Part shown: in pieces, positions 43,871 to 57,768 of the stretch | Position numbering within the stretch: the first letter of the stretch is position 1 | How the letters are laid out: every line of letters begins with the position of its first letter | Assembly (NCBI GenBank): GCA_950295325.1 | Contig: OX485804.1 | Span: forward strand, 54,236,429 to 54,300,428 | Direction: 5' to 3' | Source: Polytrichum commune | Lineage: Eukaryota > Streptophyta > Polytrichopsida > Polytrichales > Polytrichaceae | Length of the DNA: 64,000 bases | Program-made: the position numbers and the translations under genes | The notes under the pieces: generated by a model | What the model saw: only the letters and a program-made list of their open reading frames with translations | Databases searched by the model: none | Told to the model about the DNA's origin: nothing

Positions 43871-46800
43871 AATAAAAGAAAAAGAACACTGTGACCATAA
43901 ATAATATCCGTTTTCTTTCATTTGAAGTCATTTCTTATATTGTATATCTTGTTTGAAGTTTGAGCATTTGAAAGATGTACACATTACACTAGGGGATGTT
44001 GAACATAATTCTATGTTGGTGGTTGTATTCTAGTGCGGTAACAAAGGAAGGCTTCCACAATCTTTCAATTTTAGAGTACATGTAGATGTACAAATCACAA
44101 TTCCAAAGTTTTTTGAATTGATAGTATTTGTGCTTACCTTACGACTTAAACGATTATTGTTGGTAAAACTGGATTCTATCATTCTCCTAGCTTACATGAC
44201 TCATGTTGCATAGTGAAATTCTCGTGAGCTACATTATATAGATGGAAAGAAAATACTTCAAACATTTCTTAAATTTAAAAGTGAAAGTGAATTGGAGATG
44301 AGTAATTAATTTGTAAGTGAACCTTGGGATGAGATATTTAGTCTTGAAGATATTGGTTTCCAACTCAAGAAATTGGCACAATCCAAACACACATGCTGCA
44401 AAGCAAAGAAACAAATGGGAGGATAGAATGCTTACAACGTATGCCATGATTGGGAAGAAATGCCAATGGGTTATACTACAAATACTTGTATACCATATAT
44501 TCATGTATCTTTATGCAAGGTTGACTACATGATGGCAAACCCTGTCATGTATGCATATATAACTTTGAACTACAACAAGGTCATGTGCATCATATCGGAA
44601 TCATATAGAGTTGCAACTATTATCGAGCACTGATAGTCAATGATATACAATTGAGATGTGATCTTAGTGCATAATTGATATATAATGTTTATGAACTTTC
44701 AATATATGTAGGTAATTGTAGGTAATTTTGAGTTCCATTTACTAACATTCAAGCTACAATAATATATAAAGGCTTCTTCCTAGATGTACAAATACCAAGT
44801 TGATTACATGGTAATAAACCCCTTGACAAGATGTAGTGCATGAATTCCACTGTAATAGGGGTTTCTTTTTAAAACATCAAATGTCCCTTTGCATTTCATT
44901 TATAACCAAATTATTCAAATTTTATGGAATATATTCTTCAAATGAAAACTTGTATCTCATGTTATTGCTCACTACTCACGTGTCATCACTAGCCTCCCTC
45001 TATGACAATGCAATCTCAAATTGGGAAGACATACACATTATGAAGATAACTTTTTGAGTATACAATGAAGAGTTGCAAGCAAGTGATTTTTAATATGGCG
45101 ATCCATCAACAATTCATAATTCTTAAGATACAAAATGAAATGCACTACAATTTTATGTTTTTTCATTGGTGGCATTGTTAACAAAATCCCTAAAATCATT
45201 CAAACTTGATGAAAATTTTCAATTTTCATTGAATGTGAACGAAATTTGGATGAAAAATTGTATAATTACCCAAATGTGGTTCTGTCGCTCCAATGATTGT
45301 AGTTAGTGCTCCTGTTTTAGAAATTTGAAAAAATATATATTACTGTCTTGGAAATCACTGCTTGAAAGTCTACCAAAGTATATACAAATTGGAATATGAT
45401 AAAGATCAAAATGGGCTCAAGTTAGAGCTTATAACCACATCAAATCTCTGAACTCTTCCCAACATCAATGCTACATACACTTTAGAAGCAATTTTTTTTT
45501 TAATGTAAGATGAATACTTGAAAGACACTTGAAAGACAAAAGTATGTTAGACTCGCATTATGTCTCTATATAAAAAATTAATGTGGTCCACACTAATAAT
45601 TGTAAACCAAAGATGTGGCATGACTTGAAATCCCAGGTATGTCATTAGTGCATTTTAAAAACAACGTGCTTCCTAATATAGGGAAGACTAAATTCATTTG
45701 ATATAAAATTTATAAAAGACTTCCACATCATTTAGGGACCATGACAAGTGTAAAATCACATTACAAGTAAGTTAGATAGCCTTTAGATTTTGACCATTCC
45801 ATTTTATTTTTATTAACAATATAGGGGGTTCAAATAAGGATCTTAGGATTTATGTTGGGTAGGCTTAGTTTTGCATGCATACTTCGCGATATTTAGATGA
45901 AAATTGCAACATCATATTCCCAAAAAGGATGGAAATTCTCATTGTTCATCACTAATCTAGTCCTCATCCTACACTCCTGCATTTTCATACTCTCATTTGC
46001 CAACACCTACAGTTTCAATTGCACTTTATCGAGACTTTTTTTGGGTTTTCCTTTAGGGTTTACAATACAAAGGAAGCAAAGAGTAGTATAGAAGTTGACA
46101 TCACATTGTGGCTTGGGGGTAGGTGTTGTGTTTATGAACACATATTCACTCTTGTTGTGTTTCCACCCCAAGCCTTTCTTTTGTGATGTATGATAGTAAT
46201 GTAATATAAAACCCTAAACATGTAGACATGTAAGTAGTTTTTCAATTGTGCTTAATTTTCATCTTGCATTTTTCATTCATGTTATATTCTTGAAATGATT
46301 TGCTTCATGTTGTTATATACGTACGTTGTGTCTTTTTGAAGTGTTGCACTAGTATGGTTTTGCAATGCTATGTATGAATCATGCCTTTTTGTTGCCATGT
46401 TAATTTGTGCCACTTTTCCAATGTGCATCCTTCTAAGCTTTGTTAAATTATAAGGAATAGAGACTACCAAAAATTGCACTAGCATTGAAAATATAACTAA
46501 TGGTAGGGTGGAGTTAAAAAGGCCATTTTGGAGAATTAAATAATTATAGGGAAATTTTATATCATGCCATGGAGGTAAATACCCCTCACCTACATGTGGT
46601 GTACCTGTAGATTGGCCTACCTTTGTTTAATATCAAGTATATGAGGTATTTAATGGCAATTTGGTGTGGCTGTTTTCATAAGTGTTTTTGATTTCGTTTT
46701 AGGGTATTTTGAGTTTCTCTAAGTCTTTAATTGGTTGTTCGTGAATAGCCTCTCTAACACTGGTTGTGATGGTGATGAGAGGGTTGACTTGCTAGTTAAT

Positions 46801-49800
46801 TGTTCTGAGTGTTTGGATGAGTGGATTGTATTTAGCAGTTTTTTCAATGTGTGTAGTATTTGAGAATTTGTTGTGGCAATATGTAAATTCATTGAATTAT
46901 ATGACATTTGGTGGGGTTGGCATTAAGGGGGGGTTGGCCATAAGGCCCACATACCTTATATATAATAGTAGAGAAGGGCCAATAAAAGGAAGGGAGTTAA
47001 GGGAGTTGTATCTTCTCTTCTCCCTCAGCTTTTTGGACTCATGCTTGTGGCTTTTGGTTCCCTCTCCTATGGTTAAGTTTGCGTGTTTTCCCTGCATTTG
47101 GTTTCGCACTGGCCTTTTTAGCTCGTGGTCTTGATCCTTTTGGTCTTGGTCGGATCTCCAGCCAGTCCATTTTGAGTCACGGCTCTTCTTGGGATTTGGA
47201 TGTCCTTGTGATTCTCAATGGAAATTTTAAAGAAATACTTTTTGTTATTGTTGTTGAAACCCAACAAATTGTTATGGAAAACCTCTGTAAAAATAGTTAA
47301 GAATCACATCCATAGGAGATCTAAATCTTGGAGGACTGGTACCACACGTGAGAAGAGCTAAGAAAGTGAAGGGTTGGAACTTCACTCTGTTTTGTGCAAA
47401 CTTATCTATTGTGGATGAAGGGGCTCGTAGATTGTTCATTTTCAAATCTATTCTACTAGAGTAATTTGGAGTCATTGATGTCATTTTGGGGTTGAAGAGT
47501 TGAAATATAGAAATTTCATTTCAAAACTTGAAACAATTGTCTCCATTATTTGCATTTATGACCTAGATGAAACAATCACAATCTGAGCTAGTGACCAAAG
47601 TTGTTTGTGGAATTCAAAGTGCCCACACTAGGCCTTAGCATTACAAACTGTACCATAAAGATTTGGACCAGTTGACCTAAGATAGGTGCACTTGCTGTAT
47701 TTTGTGACCTAATATTATCTCGAGGGGTGAATTCTACATTGTAGTACTTCAACCACGTGGGTGCACATAAGGGATATTGATTGAATGGGTCCAATATATT
47801 GTACACCTAGGAAGGGATATTGTTGAGGGTAAGGTTTATATGTATAAGATCTTCTTTGTATTTTTGTGGTTCAAATATAAATAGTAAATATAGCGGTCTT
47901 CCTGTCCCAACGACCACCACATCACGCCGCTTGGCCAACATCCCAGCGCGACCCTTCCTTCCTCTCAACAAAATTTCCCCCCACCCCAAAGTCAATCAAA
48001 GAAATTAATTCCTAGTTTAATCCACAATGGCCAAATCGAACAAAGCGCTCACAAACACACTACTTATCACTCGTCGTCCCACAATCTCAATCATCATCAT
48101 AGGTCATTCGAGATCATTTTAAACTAGATGGAAGGTTGTGGGAGATGATCTAGATGAATAGCACAAACGAAGGAGATATTATCATTCAAAGAATCCGGAC
48201 TCTAGAGGTACTTCTTAAAGGTGAGGCTATCACATGTCCCTCTTTCAAGGAGGGAGGGCCACTTGTCCAACACGTAACACAAGACATCACTAGGATAGAT
48301 ACGCCTCTTCCCTTTTGCATTTAACCACCCCTCAAGATGTCAACCCCGTTTGAATACCATCTCTCTTCCCCCTTTACTACTTTCCTCTTGCCTCTTATGA
48401 AATTTCCTTCCCTTTTACCATCTCCTCTACATCTCCCTCCCAATACGTATGTCCAAGTGGAGGGGACTCCTCGCCCCGGCCCTCCTTGAGCAAAGAACAT
48501 AGTGAGTACCTAATTGTGACATATTTTAGTTGAGGGCACTCATGAGAAGCAAGTAGTTAGTACTTCAATGAGAGAGCGAGCGGTTCAAATTCTCACATTT
48601 CTTTAATCATTGGGATCATCGAACTTTGTAGTAGTACTCTATAGAGTCGTGACGCCAAGGAAATCATGGGTTAGAAATGCCACCGTGGGTTCGTTCTTGT
48701 ACATTCGTTCTTATACTTTTTTAACTATCATCAAGTTGGAGTGCTATTAGAAAATGTGTTTTCCCATCATTTGTAGGGAGACACACAAAGTGGAGTAATG
48801 ATGAGACACTGATTCATGCGTGTACTCGTAAACGTTAATCTTCAAGTGTTTTTCTTTCGCAAATTTCCGTCAACGTAGGAGGACAAAGTGGGATGAACTC
48901 GGAGAAAGTACTTGTTAATAAACTGCACTTATCTTACATGTCTCTATCTGCTACCATCGTCCCAGTCTCTCTCTCTCTCTCTCTCTCTCACTTTGCCTTC
49001 ACCGCTTTTATGAGCCGAAGTTGCAAGGCCCCCCAAGTACGTTGGTAAACAAATAGTGGCAAAAGCAAGCGGCACACGGCACTACACCCATTTGACAAGG
49101 TTGGTTGGGCCACATGAGTGAGATAATTCCGTGTGTGTTGAGAACAACTACGAGATAGTGGATCCCAATATTTTCCGTGCCTCATTCATTCATTCATATT
49201 ACCTACGGTGTGTGGGTGTTATTCGGTTCATTTTTTGTAACTTCTCCAAATTAGGTTTAGTAATAGAAGTTTGTGTTGCATTGGCAATTCTATGATGAAG
49301 GACCGATGAAAGTCAAATTGAAAATTGGATCTTCCTTGATTTAGTTATGGTTATTGCAAGTGTGTGTTTGTTGAATTGTTGGTTGATTATTTAGGTCCTT
49401 CCGATTGCGTTTGGTATTGACTGTGAAGTAGCAAATAGAATTTAAAGACGTAGTTCAATATCTTTTAACTAGGTGTCTTCACAATGTTTGTTTCTTGATC
49501 TCACCTAACCACACACCAATTAAATATAGGTGTGCGATCAAGAATTCATAGGAAACACCCTTACCTTATCAAGTATAGCTTCGTTTCCATAACTCTGACA
49601 CTACTAAGGTATGTGGGTGTTATGCGTTTACTCTTCTAATTTGGAAATCTAGATTTGATTGGTGTGGTGTTAGGTGGGATTTAAAGAACAAACACCATAA
49701 AAACACATGCTTAAAAGAGATTTGACTGGATCATTAAATTTTGGTCACTACGCCTTACGTAATAATGAACACAATTGGGAGGACCTATGTATTCGGTTTA

Positions 49801-50480
49801 GGAATCAACAAACGTTTAGATCCAATAATTACAACTATAATCCAATAAACATATATTTAAAAAATATATATTGCATGCGTTTTCTAGTGGAACATTGGGG
49901 TTGGTTACAAATTATGCACGTCTGCAAATGTTTCTAATGAAGCAAAGATAAAACCTTAAAGCTTTGGAGCTAATGTGTTAAAGAGATTTATTTATCACCA
50001 AAGGTCATTGACAATGACCTTATTCCATACAGGTCACATAGGTCCCTCCATTTCTGTTGATTATTGATCTTAGAATGGGTCAAAACTTGTGAACCTGTAA
50101 TCCAATCTCTTTTGGACACATGTCCTTTTGATGTTTGCTCTTAGATATACACCTACCACTCACCATTCAAATATAGGTGTCTGATCAAGATAAGTAACCA
50201 AATTAAGGACGCTTACCTTATCTCTTAATATATAATATAGTGTGTCCAACCCTCTCTACTATCTCCTTGACAAGGACACATGTGTCAAAATCACCGTAGT
50301 TTCAAAGCTTGGCTCATATTACACTCTCTACCTCCTTCACCGAGCAACACGGGTTTGGTGTGGAACATTTTGCACATTTAATTGTTATAAAAATGGGAAA
50401 TAACTTCAGTACTAAAATCAAGTAGCCAACACATTGGTCCAACAAGACTTTGGTTTTGAACTTTTGGTAAGATGCCCTCG
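43871..50480. other. Long AT-rich stretch without a supported gene
   Basis: Open frames are short and match nothing I recognise. Within it: a CT microsatellite (about 48,966-48,989) and two copies of the dispersed ~100-bp repeat (49,485-49,580; 50,105-50,250). No transposon ends could be paired. Confidence 0.35.
48966..48989 (+). repeat. CT microsatellite
   Basis: About twelve uninterrupted CT dinucleotides, flanked by CCAGT and CACTTTG. Confidence 0.9.
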
Positions 50481-50486
50481 AAGTCA

Positions 50487-50984
50487 GGGCCACTTCACAC
50501 ACGGGACTGAGAGCCCACGACCATTACACTTCAAGCACTCTCATTGGTGGAAAACGCAGAGCCGGTCCAAGTTCGCTTCACACTACGCTGAGGGACCAAC
50601 AGAGTATGTAAATGCAAGGTGGATGTAAAGTCTACATGGATTCCTACATGGCATCAAATGGCTCATGTTTCATGGTCACTTGGATTATATTCAAAAACCA
50701 TCTCTTGGAGGTAGGTCTAACACAAAACTAAGAGACCATGGCACTCCGAACGTTCACAACCGTTGATTTATTCTATTTTATCATGTGTGAGGACCTGCAT
50801 GAATAGAAATTCATTGAAATAGCATTTGGTTGAGGGCCCGGTAACATATGACTTCACAGTGTACTTGAGAGTCCGTGACCACACTACATGATTTTGGAGG
50901 TGTCTTGGGACAGCCTTTGGACACTTCATTTTGGGCTCCCACAATTTCACGGTCACGGCTCTTGGCTTGTGTGTGAAGTGGCCC
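50487..50984. mobile_element. MITE with GGGCCACTTCACACA ends (498 bp)
   Basis: Left GGGCCACTTCACACACGGGA and right (complement) GGGCCACTTCACACACAAGC are TIRs. Flanking triplets are TCA and TTA, close to the TWA duplications of PIF/Harbinger elements. The same TIR bounds the 3.3-kb Harbinger element at 58,704-62,045, so this is probably its non-autonomous relative. No coding capacity. Confidence 0.6.
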
Positions 50985-51079
50985 TTAGGCCCTAAGGAAG
51001 CAATGACTTTGTGGCACCAACCCCAAGGTCATTTCAACAGCCTATCACTTTTGGAGCCGTCCCCTTACTAAGTTTGCCA

Positions 51080-51463
51080 GCACTACACTAAATATGATAT
51101 TTAGTGTCATATGGTATTTTATGACGTCACAATGGTACTTTTCAGATGACACTTCAATGCATAAGTGAACAAATATTGTCATGGATGATGGATGAGTTCA
51201 TCCATTGGCCAAAACCTTACCTTCTCTTATCAACAACTTATGACGAAATATTGGCATGGATGACTAAAATTTGGATGAAACAACACTTGGTAAGTGACTG
51301 TAATTGCAACAATGTAAATCTATAATCATCCAAGACATTCACAAGGAATGACAGATAATGTTGGGTTAACATTTAGTGTTGGTGACACTACACCGCGGTT
51401 TACAATTAGCATTGAGCAAGACAATTAGAATTGCTAACACTAATTATCATCTTTAGTGTAGTT
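51080..51463. mobile_element. Short TIR element, CACTA-like ends
   Basis: Left CACTACACTAAATATGATAT and right (complement) CAACTACACTAAAGATGATA are inverted; inside are extra TTAGTGT motifs. The ends resemble CACTA elements, but the match to a strict CACTA...TAGTG terminus is imperfect. Non-coding. Confidence 0.45.
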
Positions 51464-52924
51464 GTTTGCTTGGTTGCACCTTACACTAAGTCATGCCTCT
51501 TCTTTGCAAGTCTTCTCAATTGACTGTATCTCCTTTACATATGGGTAACCAATTTTGACTGGGTATTATCGCATTGGTTCTCAATGAGGAGGAGTTCCCA
51601 CACAAGTACGTGCAGATGGACTAGGCAATGAAGGAGGTGTGGGAGGGGCGGCGCCTCGGGGGGTTCACTCCCTCTTATATTTTGCATACACGTGCGTTCG
51701 GGACCTATTTATTGGGGGGGGGGGTTATTTACCTTGCAAAAATAATTATAAGGTGATGGTATTTTACATGTAAACATGTTTCACTAATTTTAAATCCCCT
51801 ATTTTACATGTACATATTTTACAAAATTTATGTACAATGAATATATTGGACCCTATTTTTTATCACACGTTGTTCTACGATTTTCGCCAGTGAACCCCCC
51901 GAGGGTGGCGCTCAACCGAATGAAGATGTGATCTAGCCTGGAGCTCTTACTCAGGGGAATTCAATTTTCAGTAATGAAATTTCAAGAGGTTGTTCGGACA
52001 TTATAGACCACAAATGGCTTTGCTTGGTAACATGTTTCATTCTTATTAAACAATTATAGCACTACATAACTTAGAATAGTAAACATGCACTAATTGGGCT
52101 AATTAGTGTAGTATATGTGAGTCAAGAAAACATACATAAGTTCACATAACACACAAGTTTCTCTAGTTTAGGTGCGCTTAATGTGGTTGTGGTCATCCAA
52201 ATAGCCTGGTCGAGGTTCAAAGATCTTGGAGATTTTTGTGCATTTAGCATGACCCAGGTGGTTGGTTTGCATCCCTGCTTATGTGTTTCTTCATAAGCTT
52301 ATTCCGCTCCTACCTAAATCCGTCCCCTAGGTCACCTTCCCGTGCCCAAATCATTATGCAATCTAAATCCGGTCCACTTTTAAGAATGTAGCTCAAGGGT
52401 TGGTATTGAGTGTGTTGACTACACTGTTTATGGTATTTAGTGTTATGTGCATTCTTTGCAAAGGGCCTAAACTAGATGTCTAGAGGTTTCAAAACGTCAT
52501 GTTTGTTAATTATCAATATGATATGATTCATTAGCATAAATAATTTTATTAAGTGAGAAATCATTTACATTATGACATTTAGCTTAGCACATTGGATATT
52601 GGAGGTAATAGATTTGTGTTTAGTATGCAAGGGGAAGATATTGAGCATACTAACGGCAAGTGTCATGTGTTTGTAATTTAATCTGTAGGAGAAAGATATT
52701 GTTGAGCATACTTTTGCCAACTATCATTGGTGTAGACCATTGTGCAACATAAGCATGCACCTCATACTATGAATGTCAATGATAATCATTATTATCAAGA
52801 TATCATAGGGCATGCAATACAACTATGAAGATTTGTATACGAAAAATATATATGCCCATAGTCGTGTACATATTGTTCTTTTCTCATTGTTCACTACTCA
52901 ATGCTCATTTCTCCCTATGCACAA
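51464..52924. other. Non-coding DNA with a dispersed repeat
   Basis: A block at about 51,945-52,130 (GGACATTATAGACCACAAAT...CTTTGCTTGGTA) recurs in the same orientation at about 56,215-56,390. A G12 run lies near 51,715-51,726. No gene. Confidence 0.45.
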
Positions 52925-53133
52925 TCTAGAATTCAAGTTGTTTATCCTCCCCACTCTCTTTTTAATGAACCTTTAAATTATTATTCTTCATGTCAAAATA
53001 CTACGGTTATAGGATATTAATGGGCTTATTACCAAATATTTTTCCTTCCTCACTGCTCACAAGTTACCGCTCATTACTCACTGCTCACAAGTTACCGCTC
53101 ATTACTCACTGCTCACAAGATAGCACTCCCCAT
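52925..53133 (+). mobile_element. Solo right end of the MULE family
   Basis: GTTTATCC...ACTACGGTTATAGGATATTA...ATTACC then CACTGCTCACAAGTTACCGC, ending GATAGCACTCCCC, matches 29,215-29,399 in order and orientation. The TIR part is longer because a 29-bp unit (CACTGCTCACAAGTTACCGC then TCATTACT) is repeated. It abuts the Gypsy remnant that follows, cutting its minus-strand frame. Confidence 0.75.
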
Positions 53134-54450
53134 GGTGTCACCTTTCTTTGATTTACAATTTTGGTAATAAATGATGAAATTCCTATATAGTTCTCCAACT
53201 GTATTTTTTGCATTAAGGTATCCATAATTATATTCACTCCGGAGCCTCCGTCTTGTAACACACTAAGTATTCTCCAGTTGTTAGCCCATACCAAAATCAT
53301 AGGCATCTCCTTGTCAAAATCCTTTGTGGCCATAAGATATGTTTGAGGGACTTCCCTCAAGTCTTGGTCTCCCATGTGGATTGCTTTTAATTTTTTTCCT
53401 TTTGCAGTAGGGGGCTATCTCCAATAGTTGCCCTGCTGTGATATTAGCTTGAGTAGAGTCTAATACTCTCTTAATGATTTGTCCAACCCTTGATTAGGGT
53501 CTCTCTATCGTCGGTTTCCTTTTAGCCAACGCTTGGTACTCCGTTGCAAGATCTTCTGGCTGTAGTAGATCTTCGCCCACTTCCCGTTGTAGTTCTTGGA
53601 TTTGTTCTGTTACTTGGCGGTGAATCTCCCGCATCTTCTCCCATTCAAAGTCATCCGGTGTCTTTTGCACCTTTTGTGACTTTTGTTCTTTTCACCCCTT
53701 CTTTGGCTCATCCTCACTTTGTTCTTTGCTATCATCATCCGAAATCTCCATAATACCTTGCTCATCTTTATCGTCATCTCTATCACTATTCTTTGAATCT
53801 TTACTCTTTGCTTCTTCATTTTCGTCTCCTTCATCTTCCATATCACTCCGTTTTTTAGAGTTTTCTTTTGCCGCCGCCCTTTGGGCTCTTGCCATTATAC
53901 ACACTTGGTGTCATTGCATTTGCCGACACCGTGGACTTCTTTGAGTAATCATTCATCTCTTGTTGATGCTTCCTAAACAAAGAGCATTCCAGCTTTATAT
54001 GACCATGTTGATGACAATAATAGCACTCATCGGTGTTGCCTTCCCATCACGGTAGGTCAATGTACCCAATTCTCAGCATGGCTTTTTGGTCCATATTGTC
54101 CACCAACTCCCTGAGGTATTCCATTCTCCCGTTATTAATAAATCCTCTGGGGTTGCCTTGATAGGGGTATGCACCATTTGTTGGGTAGTATTAGCTTCGG
54201 TGTAGAAATGCTACATCAAGCCATGGCTCTTGAGATTCCATTAGTTGTATGGATTACTAAACCTAAAATGATGTATATGCTTCAAGCACATCCTAGACAC
54301 TTCTAATCTCATCATAGCAAGTGTCTTTATTCTGTATGGTGTCCATCCCTTCCAACAAACCTTGCCATGAGCTAACAATTTCCAAAGAATGTGCCAAGTT
54401 TTGAGCTCTGGCAAGTTCATGTGTGATTCACAAAATCAATTGTCAAGGTT
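53134..54450 (-). pseudogene. Gypsy-type gag and protease remnant
   Basis: Minus-strand frames in order: CYYCHQHGHIKLEC (C-x2-C-x4-H-x4-C RNA-binding knuckle of Gag), an acidic linker (DMEDEGDENEEAKSK...), QVTEQIQELQREV, TAGQLLEIAPYC, and VLQDGGSGVNIIM. The last resembles the (L/I)-x-D-G-G-S-G-V-N-I active site of plant Ty3/Gypsy-related retropepsins. Stops and shifts break the chain, and the protease is cut off at 53,134 by the MULE right end. No reverse transcriptase is present. Confidence 0.6.
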
Positions 54451-55285
54451 ACTCAGCAGGCTGTAGGTGAGGAAAGTTGCAATGATTCTGCCAACTCTGT
54501 ACTAAGGCTGTGTAGTATACTCAGCCCCATAAGTTACATTGCATGCATCTCTCAGGAGATGTATCTGATTGATCTGGTGGTAAGCTTAAACTTGAAGTAA
54601 GTAATAATGGAAGGCATGCGTAGCCTCCGATTTGTAGTATACATGCATGCATGGGAGGGGTGGGCTTTTCGCAACCAGAACCGTCTTCCAGTCGCAGACA
54701 AAAAACATTGCTCCTCCGTGTATAATAGATATTCAACACTCAATTTGTGCTTCCATCGTTGAGTTTTCAAGAAAGCATTTGGCAACAACCAATCAAAAGA
54801 TATTCTTGTGTTTTGTTTTAGATGAGTGAACCCGTTTTTTAAAGTCAAAGCTGACACATGAGGACTCAGGAGAATCAAGAGGATCAACTTGCTTGCACTA
54901 TAGTTAGGATTCTGGGACCTAGAATGCACTTTTCATTTAAGACATGCAATCATTAAGACATGACCCCTTTAACAAGTGTTAAGTCCAGTTTGTGATAATT
55001 GTAAATTAGACTTGACACATGTAAATGGGGTCATGTCTTAATGTTTGCATGTGTCAAATGGGAAGTGTGTTCTAGGCCCAACAATTCTAGTAATGTTGCA
55101 AGCTTTAGTAGTAGGCACAACAGGAAAGGGGGGGGGGTTACATTGTGGAATGACACCATGTAGATATGGCAGTCGTGGCGCATGATGGTAGCGGGTGCAC
55201 ACATGGATTGTGTCATTTCCCATGACACCAAGGGGGATAATTAAATCCTTTTGTGGTGAGGGTTGTTGTAGGAATTGCCTAACAT
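54451..55285. other. No gene supported
   Basis: Short overlapping open frames without domains. At about 54,935-55,045 GACATGCAATCATTAAGACA...TGACCCC and GGGGTCATGTCTTAATGTTT are inverted copies, a small hairpin-like repeat. Confidence 0.4.
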
Positions 55286-55286
55286 T

Positions 55287-57768
55287 AGTGTCCAGGGAAA
55301 TATTTGGGCATAATTGGTCGAATCCTAGTGTTTCCAAGTCCAACCGGTTACATGTTCTGATCTTTCAGTATTTCTTTACAAATTTGAGGTGTATTCCATA
55401 GATTTCTCTAAAGTAATTGGTATTTTTCTTGCAGTCTTGAACTTTGACATGTTATTTCTTAAAGTCAGCCGGTTCATATGTAACTAGCGGTCAATTTTCC
55501 CGGTTCATTGCCTAATATGTTGGTGACAACTATATTGACACGTCGAGAGCCCAGGTGCACAACTCACGTACTATATGGCCCTCACTATAATGACTTATGA
55601 TATGCATTTTAATCCAATCTTGAGCAATATAGTTTGTTATAATGTAGGAAACTCTTGTAGCCCTTCTAACAAGGAATCCAAAAATATAATTATATATAGA
55701 AAATGAATATTTGAAGCATATAATTGCATTACAAACCTAATTATATAAGTTTTAATATATAGGTACCATAGGCCAAACTACCCAAATTTTTGGGCTTTTT
55801 AGTAAAAAAATTAGGATTTTTTAATTAGAAATAAAACATTGCCAATGAATTCTAATTTTAATTGGAGGCAACTACTCATGTGAATCTTTAAAATTAGACA
55901 ATCTACAAGGTTTAAAACTCAAGTTTTTCAATTCTTTACATACATTGTGGAGTTACTTTTTAACAAATATGCAACCCAACTTTTTCTACATCTCATTTGA
56001 TTTCATCCGGTCTTCACCCAACTTTTTGATTATTTTATTTTTGTATAATTTGATATAATGTTTACAAAATTTGTCTTCTAAGCCGTTTTAATGTTGATGA
56101 CCCTTGCGTACAATATGGGAGTTGTGTACCTGGGCCTAAGAGCTATAACTTACTTGGCATAACTCTATGCTAATTATCTTAATTGATGCGTATGAGTATT
56201 CGGAGTTACACAATGGAATAACATCTAACTCAAGAGTTATACTTTTACTAATGAAAGTTCAACATGTTGTTTGGACATTATAGAACATAAATGACTTTGC
56301 TTGGTAGAATTTTACATTCTCATTGAATAGTTATAGCATTGTGTAACTCTGTATAATAACACACATTAATTGGGATAATCACTGTAGAAAATGATATTTT
56401 TGGTTAACTTTCATAGCAACACATATTTCCAATTGGTAAACCACACTAATAGGTGATACCGGTGTAGATGACACAATTGTGAATTACGAAGACGCCATTT
56501 CAAATATCATAATTAGATTTGTGTTCTAGTGTCATGTATATCAGGGTTTATAGTTTTTGTGAGTTGGCTACTAGTTGGGTGCAAGCACGGTAAAGTGGAC
56601 AACTCCTAATCCCTGCTTAACTTTGAGTGCAAGTGATTCAAAACTATACACTAACTTTGAATTTTGTGAAGGAAAAAATAATACACACATTTCAAAAACA
56701 TATTGATATACAAGGCCGAGCAATTTATGATGATATGAATAATTCCAAGTAAAGTCTACATATTTAGAAGATGGTGCAAATGATGTACGAGTAGGTGATA
56801 TTAAACCCCGGGGAGGGCACTCCATTGTCAAGTTGAAAACCATGTGCAACGGAAGTTTGCTACCCCTATATTATATGCCATAGATAATTTTAAAAATTAT
56901 GATAATTTTTCTATATATACATATCCATTGATAATATCTTTTGTATTATTTTTTGAAAATTTTAGTCATGTCCATTTTTTCTAGTAATTTTTTTAGATCA
57001 ATTCTGCGTCACTCTAGTTAGAAACGGTATGTTTTCTACAAAAAACAAATTATCAATTTTGGTTATCAATTTATACTATGTAATAGATACCATGTATATG
57101 TACTCATAATTTTTTTTGATAAAAGTGTGACCCATTTTGTTGATGCTTTTTAGAAAAAGTAGATTTTTTTCCGTTGCACATGGTTTTCAACTTCACAATG
57201 GAGTGCCCTCCCCAGGTATTAAACAACTATTTAATTTTTTTGAAAATATGATAATATTAAATTAAATCTAATACTTTTTCTAGAATTTGTTTTTGGTAAT
57301 GATGCCCTCAAGTAGATAATGAATTCGAGGAATATGAAAAATTCCAACTTCAAAATATTTAAGGTCAAGAAATCCACGTCCAAAACCAAATTCACTCATT
57401 TGGTTTTGAGCAATGATAGGTTTTTAAGATCTCAACTTGATATTCTACATTTGAGTATTTAACATAACAATAGAAGTCATCATGAAAAAAAATCCCAATT
57501 TAAACAACACTTTTCTACTATTTTTAGGCCTTTTTACCAAAAACTCTATGTTTTAGTATGCTTGCACTTGGTCATGGATGAACTAGTTGAGTTTGAGAGA
57601 TAACCGGTTGAAGTGCAAGACTTTAGGAAAATTACCAATCAATTTAGAAGAATGTATAGAATGTACCTCAAAATAATAAAGAAAAATCCAAAAATGACAA
57701 CATGTAACTGATTGGACTTGGAAACACTAGAAATTTGACTGGTTATGCCTAAAAATCTCCCGGACATT
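55287..57768. mobile_element. AACCGGTT fold-back element (copy 3), arms split by ~2 kb
   Basis: Left arm about 55,287-55,510 (TGTCCAGGGAAATATTTGGG, CATAATTGG..., TCCAACCGGTTACATGTT) and right arm about 57,570-57,768 (complementary, ending TTATGCCTAAAAATCTCCCG then GACATT) are inverted and match the single palindromes at 30.4 and 32.0 kb. The 2 kb between them contains the dispersed repeat (56.2 kb) and MITE copy C, so it is nested insertions. Confidence 0.6.
56807..57216. mobile_element. Mutator-type MITE, copy C (410 bp)
   Basis: TIRs CCCGGGGAGGGCACTCCATT and its complement at the right end. Target duplication TATTAAAC (56,799-56,806 and 57,217-57,224), 9 bp with one mismatch. The interior is the reverse complement of copies A and B. 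Confidence 0.8.

Noticed and set aside
39503-53133. A complete second 13.6-kb MULE
   Set aside because: No matching target duplication, both ends are of right-end type, and no transposase or cargo gene lies between.
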